DNA of 64,000 nucleotides from Thioploca ingrica (GTDB lineage: Bacteria; Pseudomonadota; Gammaproteobacteria; Beggiatoales; Beggiatoaceae), in contig AP014633.1 of the NCBI GenBank assembly GCA_000828835.1, positions 4,340,001-4,404,000 on the forward strand, given 5' to 3'. The position numbers and the translations under genes are program-made. Positions 8,671 through 17,577 of the stretch are shown piece by piece. Each line of letters opens with the position of its first letter. Position 1 is the stretch's first letter. The notes under the pieces are model-generated. The model was not told the origin of the DNA, searched no databases, and saw only the letters and a list, made by a program, of their open reading frames with translations.

Positions 8671-9082
8671 CAAATTGCGCGAGAAACCTCGTTCTTCCGG
8701 GCGAGGAGGGATAGCGCGTCGGCTCAAGCCGACCCTATTCTCGCTCCTCTGGTTGTTAAGCTATCTCTGTAAAAATGAGGTGCTGGTCTTTCCCAGCAGT
8801 CCGGCGGTTAAGCCCTCCCCTTACGGGGCTAGTGACGCGGCGGTTTCCCGCCAGCTCCCTTCGACAAGGTCACCCCGCGGCTCTTGCTATTGCCAGCCAC
8901 GACTAAAACCTTCGGGGCTTTACCTTTCCCCAGCTTGATTAAAGCCTTTTAGAGCAGCAGACTCAGGAAGCATCTGCTGGTAAGTCTTAACGACCTCGGG
9001 GTAGCGTAGCCACTATGATTAGTGGCTTAGTCTGGTCAACCTCGCTTTTATAAGCTCCGCCCTTGAGGGCGGGGTAGTTGAC
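8671..9082 (+). mobile_element. ORF-less IS200/IS605-like element with HEARO/omega-RNA-like structure, copy 1
   Basis: 412 bp, about 89% identical to 62411-62826. It lies just 3' of TCAT (8667-8670) and ends GTTGAC one base before the fabF stop. It holds no credible ORF and many hairpins: the left-end stem at 8687-8706, GTCGGC/GCCGAC around 8718-8733, GCTGG/CCAGC near 8785, CCCC/GGGG at 8817-8827, AGCAGA/TCTGCT near 8960, AGCCACT/AGTGGCT near 9010-9028, and the right-end stem at 9055-9074 with GTCAAC/GTTGAC outside it. The order of elements and the GGAAGCA...GGTAAGTC segment recall HEARO RNA, the guide RNA of IscB. Strand, RNA identity and guide position are inferences; that it is a repeated mobile element is not in doubt. 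Confidence 0.7.
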
Positions 9083-9083
9083 C

Positions 9084-10328
9084 TTATTCTAAACGCTTGA
9101 AAATTAAGGTGCCATTGGTTCCTCCAAAGCCAAATGAATTAGACAACGCGATGTCAATCTTCATTGACTTTGCTTGATGAGGAACATAATCTAAACCTTC
9201 ACATTCGGGGTCCAGGTTAAATAAATTAATGGTGGGTGGTGCAACTTGGTCCCGAATACTTAATATACTAAATATCGCTTCTAATCCACCAGCCGCTCCT
9301 AATAAGTGACCCGTCATGGATTTGGTAGAACTCACCGCTAAACGTTTAATATGTTCACCAAAAATTTGTTTAATCACTAGGGTTTCAATTTTGTCACCGG
9401 CTGGGGTAGAAGTACCGTGAGCATTGATATAATTCACTTGTTCTGAATTGAGGTGAGCATCTCGCAAAGCATTTAACATGCAACGCCGTGCGCCACTGCC
9501 ATCGGTCGGTGGTGAAGTCATATGATAAGCATCGCCACTCATCCCATAGCCAATTAACTCAGCATAAATACGGGCACCTCGTCGCTTGGCTAGCTCATAT
9601 TCTTCTAACACCACCACGCCAGCACCATCACTCAGAACAAAGCCATCTCGATCTTTATCCCATGGGCGACTCGCCAATTGCGGTGAATCATTGCGAGTCG
9701 ACAAAGCACGAGCGGCAGCAAATCCACCAATTCCCATCGGCGAAGTGGCCATTTCGGCACCACCCGCGATCATGACATCGACTTCTCCATATTGAATTAA
9801 CCGCGCTGCATCACCAATATTATGCGTCCCCGTTGCACAGGCGGTAACAATCGCGTAATTAGGGCCTTTGATCCCGTATTTAATCGATAAATTACCGGCA
9901 ATCATATTAGTAATGTTACCCGGAACAAAAAACGGCGAAATTCTGCGTGCGCCACCTTGGAGATAAGTTAAATGACCTTTTTGAATACCCGGGAGACCCC
10001 CAATTCCAGAGCCAATAGCGATTCCTATCCTTTCTGCATTCGCATCGGTAATTTCCAAGCCAGCATCTTCAATCGCTTGAATACCCGCAGCCATACCATA
10101 GTGGATAAACGGATCCATTTTTTTAGCTTCCTTGGTGGACATATATTGAGTTACATCAAATCCTTTCACTTGTCCACCAATTTGGCTAGAAAAACTGCTG
10201 ACATCAAATTCAGTAATGTGGGCAATCCCGCTTTTACCTGCCAATATAGCTTGCCAACTTTCCAAAGCCGTTAAACCGACTGGAGAAAGCGCACCCAGGC
10301 CGGTAATGACAACTCGTCTTTTCATCAC
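9084..10328 (-). CDS. fabF: 3-oxoacyl-ACP synthase II
   Basis: 414 residues, the condensing enzyme that elongates acyl-ACP with malonyl-ACP. Thiolase-fold signatures: Cys164 in VTACATGTH, His in [11 protein letters not shown] near 304, and His in GHLLGAAGG near 341, completing the Cys-His-His triad. Length is usual for FabF. It follows acpP in the fab cluster with about 80 bp between them. Its stop codon (9084-9086) nearly touches the mobile element that now occupies the fabF-mltG junction. Confidence 0.97.
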   Translation of the reverse strand: MMKRRVVITGLGALSPVGLTALESWQAILAGKSGIAHITEFDVSSFSSQIGGQVKGFDVTQYMSTKEAKKMDPFIHYGMAAGIQAIEDAGLEITDANAERIGIAIGSGIGGLPGIQKGHLTYLQGGARRISPFFVPGNITNMIAGNLSIKYGIKGPNYAIVTACATGTHNIGDAARLIQYGEVDVMIAGGAEMATSPMGIGGFAAARALSTRNDSPQLASRPWDKDRDGFVLSDGAGVVVLEEYELAKRRGARIYAELIGYGMSGDAYHMTSPPTDGSGARRCMLNALRDAHLNSEQVNYINAHGTSTPAGDKIETLVIKQIFGEHIKRLAVSSTKSMTGHLLGAAGGLEAIFSILSIRDQVAPPTINLFNLDPECEGLDYVPHQAKSMKIDIALSNSFGFGGTNGTLIFKRLE

Positions 10329-10407
10329 TGTTACAAATACCCTGGAGAAAAGGCTAACGTTGTTTGCAATTCATTACACCCTATCATGAAGTGATTTCAC
10401 TTACCGG

Positions 10408-10650
10408 TTATTGTAAATAATTCGTAATATAGTCGATAGCTTGCTGTACAGTAGTAATTTTCTCTGCCTCTTCATCTGGAATTTCACATTGAAATTCTTC
10501 TTCCAGTGCCATCACTAATTCTACTGTATCAAGAGAATCAGCACCTAAATCATCGACAAAAGAGGACTCATTACTCACTTCTTCCTCCTTGACGCCAAGT
10601 TGTTCAACTACAATTTTCTTGACACGTTCCTCGACGCTACTACTACTCAT
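10408..10650 (-). CDS. acpP: Acyl carrier protein
   Basis: 80 residues; the carrier for growing fatty acyl chains. Ser39 in [19 protein letters not shown] takes the 4'-phosphopantetheine arm, and the protein is highly acidic as usual. The frame is open further upstream to 10686, but the ATG at 10650 gives the normal N-terminus and has a GAGAGG Shine-Dalgarno about 12 nt before it. It lies between fabG and fabF; the 286-bp gap to fabG is long for this cluster and probably carries a separate acpP promoter. Confidence 0.97.
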   Translation of the reverse strand: MSSSSVEERVKKIVVEQLGVKEEEVSNESSFVDDLGADSLDTVELVMALEEEFQCEIPDEEAEKITTVQQAIDYITNYLQ

Positions 10651-10936
10651 AACAAGTTTGCCTCTCTCCAAAGTGAAAAATAGCAAGTGCTGTTAGTTAA
10701 ATGGGTTAACAAAATCAATCCTTCCTTAAAAAAATATTCCCCTAATGGTTGTTCAATGATCACTTGAACCCAGTATTCAGTTTTATCTCCAGTGTGCTCA
10801 CTGTAAAATAATAGCCTGCTCTTAAGTTCAATTGACTGAACATCCGCTAAAATAAATTACATCAAAAAAATACTGAAAAATGTTGTCGTTATTCTGATTG
10901 GAACGACTTCTTCTTCAAAGGCTAAACGTTTTATGC
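10651..10936. other. Intergenic region between fabG and acpP, probable acpP promoter/leader
   Basis: 286 bp without an ORF of note, AT-rich on the minus strand ahead of acpP. acpP is usually made in far greater amounts than its neighbours, so a dedicated promoter here is expected. I could not assign a clear -35/-10 pair by eye. Confidence 0.35.
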
Positions 10937-11680
10937 TCATGGCATATACATCCCGCCATTGACATGTAACGTTTCTCCCGTAATGTAAGCGGCTGCCTTA
11001 GAGGCTAAAAATACCACCGCCCAAGCCACTTCCTTCGCTTCTCCAACCCGATTGAGTGGAATTTGTTGTAATAAGGTAGCCCGGTGTGCTTCGGGTAAGT
11101 TACGGGTCATATCGGTGTCAATAAAACCAGGTGCAATGGTATTAACCGTAATGCCACGACTACCCACTTCTCTCGCTAAAGATTTACTAAAAGCAATGAC
11201 ACCGGCTTTAGCGGCTGCATAGTTGGTTTGTCCCGCATTTCCCGTCAAGCCAACTACACTGGTTATCGTTATAATCCGTCCCTGCCGAGCTTTCATCATA
11301 GCACGAAGACAGGCTTTAGATAAACGATAAACCGTCGTTAAATTCGCTTGAATTACCTTGTCCCAATCCTCTTCCGACAGGCGCATTAATAAATTATCAC
11401 GGGTGATCGCGGCATTATTCACTAAAATAGTCGGCATTTCTGCCTTTAAACTGCCGATTAAATTATCAATTGATTCGGATTCAGTGATATCCAGTACTTG
11501 ACCTTTGCCAGCAATATTTTGTGCTTGTAAAGTTTGCGTAATTGTTTCTGCACCGTCTGGCGTAGTTGCTGTGCCAATCACTTTAGCACCAGCTTGTCCG
11601 AGGGCGGTGGCAATGGCTTGACCAATACCGCGACTCGCACCCGTAACTAGAGCAATTTCGTTAGTGAGATCTATATACAT
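10937..11680 (-). CDS. fabG: 3-oxoacyl-ACP reductase
   Basis: 247-residue short-chain dehydrogenase that reduces 3-oxoacyl-ACP with NADPH. It has the TGASRGIGQAIA nucleotide-binding motif at the N-terminus, NNAAITRDNLLMR, catalytic Ser in ITSVVG and the YAAAKAG Tyr-x3-Lys, and ends NGGMYM as typical FabG does. It overlaps the end of fabD by 10 bp, indicating one transcript. Confidence 0.96.
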   Translation of the reverse strand: MYIDLTNEIALVTGASRGIGQAIATALGQAGAKVIGTATTPDGAETITQTLQAQNIAGKGQVLDITESESIDNLIGSLKAEMPTILVNNAAITRDNLLMRLSEEDWDKVIQANLTTVYRLSKACLRAMMKARQGRIITITSVVGLTGNAGQTNYAAAKAGVIAFSKSLAREVGSRGITVNTIAPGFIDTDMTRNLPEAHRATLLQQIPLNRVGEAKEVAWAVVFLASKAAAYITGETLHVNGGMYMP

Positions 11681-12627
11681 ACCACGGTTTTTTCTATCAT
11701 AGCTACTGCTTCTTCTAGGTTACGGTGGCTATCTCCTATAGACAAGGTTGTCACGGTTTTAGCAATCCGTTTGTTTAATCCCGTCAATACCTTGCCCGGT
11801 CCACATTCAAACACGATATGGGTACCTTCAGTTACCATTTTTTCAATGGTTTCGACCCAACGCACCGGCGAGTAAAGTTGGGTAGTCAAGACGCTGCGAA
11901 TAGCCGCCGCCTCAGATTTAACCGCCACATCCACATTATGAATCACCGGGATGTTAGGAACCGTAACCGCTACTTGAGCCAAACGCTCAGCCATTTTTTC
12001 GGCGGCCGGTTTCATCAACTGACTATGTGCCGGAACACTCACCGGTAACAAGACTGCTTTTTTAGCACCGCTTCGCTTTGCTTGTTCAATTGCCCGATTA
12101 ACCGCTGGCGTGTGTCCAGCAATCACAATTTGACCGGGCGCATTGAAATTCACCGGTGCAACGATTTGACCTTGAGCCACTTGATCACAAATTTCAGTGA
12201 CTTGCTGTGGTGATAGTCCGATTAAGGCAGCCATAGCACCTTCACCAGCCAGCACGGCGGCTTGCATAAATCGACCTCTATCCTGGGCAAGCCCCACCGT
12301 ATCTGTAAATTTTAACGCACCGGCACAAACTAAGGCGCTATACTCTCCAAAACTATGCCCAGCCATCATGGCTGGTAACAACACGCCCTGTTCTCGCCAA
12401 ACCCGCCATACGGCCACACTGGCTGCTAATAAAGCCGGTTGCGTTTTATCCGTTTGGTTTAAATCGGCTTCTGGACCGGCTTGAGTTAATTTCCAGAGAT
12501 CATAACCTAATAATTCAGAGGCTTCTGCAAAAGTTTGTGTTACCACCGGATAGCTGGCATTTAAATCAGCCAACATGCCGATGGATTGTGAACCTTGACC
12601 TGGAAAAACCAATGCGTATTTCATCAT
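11671..12627 (-). CDS. fabD: Malonyl-CoA:ACP transacylase
   Basis: 318 residues; loads malonyl groups onto ACP. It shows FPGQGSQSIGML at the N-terminus, the active-site GHSFGEYSALV with catalytic Ser near 92, and the conserved His in VPAHSQLM. Start is ATG at 12627 or the adjacent ATG. It overlaps fabG by 10 bp and follows fabH by about 90 bp. Confidence 0.96.
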   Translation of the reverse strand: MMKYALVFPGQGSQSIGMLADLNASYPVVTQTFAEASELLGYDLWKLTQAGPEADLNQTDKTQPALLAASVAVWRVWREQGVLLPAMMAGHSFGEYSALVCAGALKFTDTVGLAQDRGRFMQAAVLAGEGAMAALIGLSPQQVTEICDQVAQGQIVAPVNFNAPGQIVIAGHTPAVNRAIEQAKRSGAKKAVLLPVSVPAHSQLMKPAAEKMAERLAQVAVTVPNIPVIHNVDVAVKSEAAAIRSVLTTQLYSPVRWVETIEKMVTEGTHIVFECGPGKVLTGLNKRIAKTVTTLSIGDSHRNLEEAVAMIEKTVVCI

Positions 12628-12719
12628 GGACTCAATATATTAAATAACCATTCAACTTTAAACAAGTTTTTTAGTGTATACCTAAAATGGCCTTCAATGG
12701 AGAGGGGTTGTTAACCGGG

Positions 12720-13679
12720 TTAGTATTTTACCAAGATTGAACCCCAAGTAAATCCACTTCCCACTGCTTCTAGTAGCAGTTTATGACCCCGTTGAATTCG
12801 ACCATCACGGATCGCGATATCTAAGGCTAATGGAATAGAAGCCGCAGAGGTATTACCTTGTTCTGCTAAAGTGACGACCACTTTTTCCATTGGCAGTCCT
12901 AACTTTTTTGCCGTTGCGGTAATAATACGCAAATTGGCTTGGTGAGGAACTAACCAATCAATATCCTTGATATTCAATTGATTAGCAACCAATGCTTCTT
13001 CAACGACTTCAGCGAGTGCTTTGACCGCAAACTTAAAAACTTCACTGCCTTGCATCTTGGTAAAACCGTCACCTTGAAGGCGTCCTTGCGCAACGGTTGC
13101 GGGAACGGTTAATACATCTTTGTAAGCACCGTCAGCATGTAAATGTGAGGATAAAATGCCTGGTTCCTGACTGGCTTTCAGTACGACTGCCCCGGCGCCA
13201 TCGCCAAATAAAATACAAGTACTTCGATCCGTCCAATCAACCAGTCGTGAATAAATGTCGGCACCGATAACCAGTGCGGTTTGGATTGCACCCGTTCTAA
13301 TAAATTGGTCAGCGATACTCAACGCATAAATAAAACCACTACAAACGGCTTGAATATCAAACGCCATCGCACCATGATTACCTAAACGGGCTTGAAGTAA
13401 ACAAGCGGTGCTGGGATGAATCCGATCGGGTGTGGTGGTACCTAACACAATTAAATCAATTTGTTGAACTTGACAGTGAGCGGCATCAAGCGCACGGCGT
13501 GCAGCTATTTCAGCTAAATCACATAGGTCTTGATCTTCCGCAGCTAAATGGCGATTACGAATACCGGTTCTGTCAACAATCCATTGATCGCTGGTATTAA
13601 CCCATTGTTCTAGTTCTCCATTGGGAACACACCGTTCTGGAAGATAACCGCCCGTGCCGATAATACAAGAATAATTCAC
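12720..13679 (-). CDS. fabH: 3-oxoacyl-ACP synthase III
   Basis: KAS III starts fatty acid synthesis by condensing acetyl-CoA with malonyl-ACP. Motifs are [11 protein letters not shown] at the N-terminus, Cys in [10 protein letters not shown], His in VPHQANLRI and Asn in GNTSAAS. The frame is open from a GTG at 13688, but the GTG at 13679 has AAGGTG upstream and forms a 4-nt GTGA overlap with the plsX stop, so it is preferred; this gives 319 residues, the normal size. Confidence 0.95.
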   Translation of the reverse strand: MNYSCIIGTGGYLPERCVPNGELEQWVNTSDQWIVDRTGIRNRHLAAEDQDLCDLAEIAARRALDAAHCQVQQIDLIVLGTTTPDRIHPSTACLLQARLGNHGAMAFDIQAVCSGFIYALSIADQFIRTGAIQTALVIGADIYSRLVDWTDRSTCILFGDGAGAVVLKASQEPGILSSHLHADGAYKDVLTVPATVAQGRLQGDGFTKMQGSEVFKFAVKALAEVVEEALVANQLNIKDIDWLVPHQANLRIITATAKKLGLPMEKVVVTLAEQGNTSAASIPLALDIAIRDGRIQRGHKLLLEAVGSGFTWGSILVKY

Positions 13680-14785
13680 CCGACACACCTTTTTTCATTG
13701 AGCAAGCCAGTTAATTGATTATTCATGGGTGTCGGTCGATTGGAAGCGATTTCAATAACGACTTCTTCTCTTTTTTTAGTGAGTAAAGTCGTTAATTGGC
13801 TACTAATTTGAGCCGGTACATTCTTTTGTACCTCAATAATGGCTTCTCTAATAGCATAAGTAAACGCTAATACATCGGCGCTACCATGGCTTTTAATAAC
13901 AATACCCCGTAATCCTAATAAGCTGGCACCATTATAGCGACGCGGATCAATTTTTTGCCGGATATTTTTAATAATCGGTAAAGCCAACAAACCGGTAAAA
14001 CGGGTCCATAAATTTTTATTAAAACTTTCTTTGACGTAATGACTGATCATTTTCGCCACACCTTCCGTGGTTTTAAGAGACACATTACCAACAAAGCCAT
14101 CACAAACGACGACATCAACCGTGCCTTTATAAATATCATCTCCTTCTACAAAGCCAATATAGTTAATTGGACTGGCCATCAGTAATTGACCGGCTTTCCT
14201 GACCTGTTCATTCCCTTTAATTTCTTCTTGACCAATATTTAATAAACCAATTCGTGGATTAGGTAAATTATCAACTGCTTGGGCTAGAACGGTTCCCATC
14301 ACTGCAAATTGAAACAAGTGTTCTGGACTCGCATCGACATTAGCACCGAGATCCAGCACATGGGTACACCCACCCAACATATTAGGTAAAGCGGTGATAA
14401 TAGCGGGTCTATCGATACCAGGTAGCATCTTAAGGACATAACGAGCAGTTGCCATCAACGCACCCGTATTGCCAGCGCTCACACACGCTTCCGCCTTGCC
14501 TTGTTTAACTAAATTAATAGCTATTCGCATAGAAGAATCTTTTTTATTGCGTAAAGCATGGGAAGGTAATTCATTCATTTCGACGCGCTGATTAGCATGA
14601 TAAATAGATAAACGTTGTATTATCTTCGCTGGTTGTTGACCTACTGCTTGCGTCAGAAGTTTTTCATCACCAACCAAAATTAAGTGCACATTTTCTATTT
14701 CAGATAAAACTTGCAGTGCAGCTGGCACAATGACCGGCGGGCCATAATCACCACTCATCGCGTCCAATGCAATACACGGTATCAA
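13676..14785 (-). CDS. plsX: Phosphate acyltransferase
   Basis: 369 residues; converts acyl-ACP to acyl-phosphate for glycerophospholipid synthesis. It begins [13 protein letters not shown], like E. coli PlsX, and has [10 protein letters not shown] and a [16 protein letters not shown] segment. The start is a TTG at 14785, 4 nt after the rpmF stop, so translation probably depends on coupling. It overlaps fabH by 4 nt. The last 35 residues are a poorly conserved tail with a short repeat ([10 protein letters not shown] after [10 protein letters not shown]). Confidence 0.95.
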   Translation of the reverse strand: MIPCIALDAMSGDYGPPVIVPAALQVLSEIENVHLILVGDEKLLTQAVGQQPAKIIQRLSIYHANQRVEMNELPSHALRNKKDSSMRIAINLVKQGKAEACVSAGNTGALMATARYVLKMLPGIDRPAIITALPNMLGGCTHVLDLGANVDASPEHLFQFAVMGTVLAQAVDNLPNPRIGLLNIGQEEIKGNEQVRKAGQLLMASPINYIGFVEGDDIYKGTVDVVVCDGFVGNVSLKTTEGVAKMISHYVKESFNKNLWTRFTGLLALPIIKNIRQKIDPRRYNGASLLGLRGIVIKSHGSADVLAFTYAIREAIIEVQKNVPAQISSQLTTLLTKKREEVVIEIASNRPTPMNNQLTGLLNEKRCVG

Positions 14786-14788
14786 ATT

Positions 14789-14968
14789 TTATTCATCCTT
14801 GGTAGTGAGAATTTTACGCCCTCTATAATAACCATTAGGGCTGATATGGTGACGAAGATGGACTTCTCCTATCAGTGGTTCAATTGATAAAGTTGGCGGT
14901 GTTAAAGCATCGTGAGAACGACGCATCCCTCGTTTAGAAGATGTTTTACGATTTTGTTGTACAGCCAT
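14789..14968 (-). CDS. rpmF: 50S ribosomal protein L32
   Basis: 59 residues starting [20 protein letters not shown], the classic L32 N-terminus, with [15 protein letters not shown] at the C-terminal end. The zinc-type cysteines of some L32 proteins are absent, as in E. coli. The yceD-rpmF-plsX order is the standard gammaproteobacterial one. Confidence 0.95.
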   Translation of the reverse strand: MAVQQNRKTSSKRGMRRSHDALTPPTLSIEPLIGEVHLRHHISPNGYYRGRKILTTKDE

Positions 14969-15167
14969 ATTAATTCCTTGTTTCTATCTAGATTTTTTAA
15001 CAGTCAACCCTGAACTGTTAACTGTAAATTATTCATTATCCTTTTTCAATTTGCAATTGAATTTCTTTCCGTTAGCTCATTATAAAACGTTATACTGATC
15101 GTTATTTTTGCTAGCAAAAGTAACTCATTCTCATGAATTAATAGGATTATTTATTTGAAAGCTGGTG

Positions 15168-15671
15168 TTATTTTAATTCTAATAATATCTGAAATGGATT
15201 AGAACCAGCATTATTCGCAAGTGTTTCTGCCGATAATTGATATTCATTAGCAATACAAGTGTCGTGTTTGGCTATAATGGGTAAAGCTAAAATAATTTCG
15301 TCTTCGATTAAATTCCACAATGAAACCGGATTCTCATTGAGAATAATTACTTCATATTCCATCAGCAGTTCTTCATCCGGGTGTGGTTCATTATCGAAAA
15401 TGACTAGGGCAACTTGAGTATCCATGGTCCATTGCAATGGTTGTAAACAACGTTGGCAAAGCATCGGCAATTGTGCTTGAATCGATCCCTGTATGGTAGG
15501 ATGCTGTTTATCGTCAACTGCAAATGTCCACTCAATCTTAACTGTTCCTTGAACTTCACATAGACTATCATGTAATCTTTCGAATTGCGCTAATGCCACT
15601 TCCCCTTTCAAATGGGCGTTTTGAAGTGCAAGTTGCTTCGGATCAATGAATCGAGGTAATTCTTCCAACAT
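15168..15671 (-). CDS. yceD: DUF177 protein YceD (23S rRNA accumulation protein)
   Basis: 167 residues with the CQRCLQPLQW motif and an acidic EEL...NLIEDEIILALPI segment typical of YceD/DUF177, a protein linked to 23S rRNA accumulation and encoded next to rpmF. The 199-bp spacer to rpmF holds no other gene and could carry a promoter. It is divergent from maf, the same arrangement as E. coli yceD and yceF. Confidence 0.9.
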   Translation of the reverse strand: MLEELPRFIDPKQLALQNAHLKGEVALAQFERLHDSLCEVQGTVKIEWTFAVDDKQHPTIQGSIQAQLPMLCQRCLQPLQWTMDTQVALVIFDNEPHPDEELLMEYEVIILNENPVSLWNLIEDEIILALPIIAKHDTCIANEYQLSAETLANNAGSNPFQILLELK

Positions 15672-15742
15672 AGATTAAAAATATTATTATAGTGACTGAT
15701 TTATGTCAAATTTAACCACTGCGAACCCCAACTGAGAATAGC

Positions 15743-16351
15743 ATGACTAATATCTCCATTCCAGCTACTTCTACCGCTTTATTGGTACTCGCTTCCACTT
15801 CACCGTTTAGAAAAAATTTGTTAGAGCGATTAGGTATACCCTTTGAAACTTATGCCCCTCACGTTGATGAAACGCCACTATTGCAAGAATCTCCGGCGGT
15901 ATTAGTTATTCGGTTGGCAGAATTAAAGGCACGTGCTGCACAATCGACTTATCCTAATGCCTTGATTATTGGATCTGATCAAGTAGCTGTCAATGATGGC
16001 ATTATTTTAGGTAAACCGCAAACACATGAACAAGCCATCCAACAACTTATGGCTGTCAGAGGCAAATCGGTTGATTTTTTAACCGGCTTATGTTTATTTA
16101 ATACCGTAACTCATTCTGCTCAAATTGATATGGTACGCTTTAGTGTAACGTTTCGCCAACTGACTTTATCACAAATAGAAAACTATTTACATCGTGAGAA
16201 ACCATATCATTGTGCCGGTAGCTTTAAATCAGAAGGCTTGGGTATTGCACTCCTCGAAAACATGAGAGGGAATGATCCAACGGCATTGATTGGGTTACCT
16301 TTGATTCGATTAGTGCAGATGTTAGAAACTGAAGGAATGTTAGTTATTTGA
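15743..16351 (+). CDS. maf: Maf family nucleoside triphosphate pyrophosphatase (YceF-like)
   Basis: 202 residues. LVLASTSPFRKNLLERLGI is the Maf substrate-binding start, IIGSDQVA carries the catalytic Asp, and KPYHCAGSFKSEGLG fits the YceF subgroup that hydrolyses 7-methyl-GTP. Its divergence from yceD-rpmF supports that subgroup. The first 10 residues are extra relative to the family core. A weak hairpin terminator follows at 16364-16380. Confidence 0.92.
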   Translation: MTNISIPATSTALLVLASTSPFRKNLLERLGIPFETYAPHVDETPLLQESPAVLVIRLAELKARAAQSTYPNALIIGSDQVAVNDGIILGKPQTHEQAIQQLMAVRGKSVDFLTGLCLFNTVTHSAQIDMVRFSVTFRQLTLSQIENYLHREKPYHCAGSFKSEGLGIALLENMRGNDPTALIGLPLIRLVQMLETEGMLVI

Positions 16352-16363
16352 AGTATTATCATG

Positions 16364-16380
16364 AAGTTAACTATTAACTT
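16364..16380 (+). terminator. Weak intrinsic terminator after maf
   Basis: AAGTTAA and TTAACTT pair around a 3-nt loop, followed by GAAAATTTTT. The stem is AT-only, so efficiency is doubtful. It lies between two convergent genes. Confidence 0.35.
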
Positions 16381-16388
16381 GAAAATTT

Positions 16389-16895
16389 TTAGTCGCTAAC
16401 CAGTTTTACTGGAGAAGGCTGTTTAGTAACTAGTGTGATTCCCAAAGCAGTCAATTCCTGAACGATTCGATTAACCAGAGGAACCAGTTGAACAGCAACC
16501 ACCGGCGTTAACTCCATACCCAGTTCTAAACTCGCGGGAACCACACCCAATAAAGTGATGTAACTCGGTAAACTATCCGTTAAGATGGCTGCTGCCAGTA
16601 CATCAGCGAGTCCAACTTGGTGAGATGACAATTTAGTGCGGAAAAAAGCCGGCAGATCCGCGTGAGCAATTTGTACCACCGTTCCAGGTGGCGCTTGGGT
16701 TTGGACAGCGTCTAGGATGATCAAGTGAGTCGCACTGGTAATGGGGACCAGTAATTCCATACCGGCTGTACCTCCATCGAGTAATTCGACTAGTGGTGGC
16801 CAACTATAGTTTTGTTCTAAATAGCGAAGTGCATGGATTCCTACCCCTTCATCGCTCAGTAGTAAATTGCCTATTCCTAATAACAGCAGTTTCAT
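16389..16895 (-). CDS. HyaD/HybD-type hydrogenase maturation protease
   Basis: 168 residues of the endopeptidase that trims the C-terminus of the [NiFe]-hydrogenase large subunit after nickel insertion. The nickel ligands Glu16 (SDEGVG), Asp62 (LDAVQ) and His92 (SSHQVGLAD) are all at the family positions. No hydrogenase structural or hyp gene is in the window, so its substrate is encoded elsewhere. It is convergent with maf. Confidence 0.9.
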   Translation of the reverse strand: MKLLLLGIGNLLLSDEGVGIHALRYLEQNYSWPPLVELLDGGTAGMELLVPITSATHLIILDAVQTQAPPGTVVQIAHADLPAFFRTKLSSHQVGLADVLAAAILTDSLPSYITLLGVVPASLELGMELTPVVAVQLVPLVNRIVQELTALGITLVTKQPSPVKLVSD

Positions 16896-16964
16896 TTTAT
16901 AGTTCGATTGCTCTCAAATGAATAAATTTTCACTGGTTGACAACAGCAAAAGTGAAGCGAAAAC

Positions 16965-17561
16965 TCATACACAAGCGGCTGACAAATTAGGACATTGCTT
17001 TTTGGGATCCAACCATCCTTTTAACAGTTTACCATCTAACATTTTACCTTCAGTCAATATCCATTGCTCTTGACAATCGAGAATATTAATAAGCTGATTT
17101 TCTGCATCAAGTTGTCCTAACAACGGTGATTCTGCCGCCGGCTTTTCATGAACACCGGCAACGAGGTGGGTTGTCGCACCTTCGGGACCACCATAAACTT
17201 TGATATTTTCATCGCCTTTTACCGAAACAGCGACGAGTTTGCCATAAATCCAAGCTTCCCCCGCAAATTGACCGGTAGTTAAGCCATCGGTCCAGCGATC
17301 AATTTTTAACCAACCGGTTTTAACATCCACAATATGAACGGTAATCGGTTGTTCCGGTTGATAACTTTTATAAGGAATTCGGGAAATGACGTTTTTATCC
17401 GGTGCTGCTCTCACATTTAACCCTTTGGGATCTTTATCGGTAATGAAAGCAAATACATCGCATCGATTGGGCGGATTGTTTTCTGTAGCAAAACTGACTG
17501 TTAATAAGCTGGATATGATCATTGCCATCATCATGATGAGGTAAAAATATTGTTTTTGCAT
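16965..17561 (-). CDS. Secreted bacterial SH3-domain protein
   Basis: 198 residues from the ATG at 17561, which has AGGAG 10 nt upstream; the frame is open to 17681 inside the preceding gene. It has a hydrophobic signal peptide (about residues 1-25), then one SH3b module with DKDPKGLNVRAAP and ending in KGWLDP. It is a one-repeat relative of the neighbouring 337-residue protein, 16 nt downstream in the same operon. SH3b domains bind cell-wall peptides or proteins; the partner here is unknown. Confidence 0.75.
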   Translation of the reverse strand: MQKQYFYLIMMMAMIISSLLTVSFATENNPPNRCDVFAFITDKDPKGLNVRAAPDKNVISRIPYKSYQPEQPITVHIVDVKTGWLKIDRWTDGLTTGQFAGEAWIYGKLVAVSVKGDENIKVYGGPEGATTHLVAGVHEKPAAESPLLGQLDAENQLINILDCQEQWILTEGKMLDGKLLKGWLDPKKQCPNLSAACV

Positions 17562-17577
17562 ATTAATATAACTCCTA

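Noticed and set aside
8675..8938. Open frame of 87 residues on the plus strand inside element copy 1
   Set aside because: It has the composition of structured RNA (Arg/Pro/Ser-rich), no ribosome site, and is not kept in copy 2.
8671..9082. Group I or II intron, RNase P or tmRNA
   Set aside because: No domain V-type hairpin, no P7/G-site pattern, no RNase P core motif, and the element lies between genes with IS-like ends.
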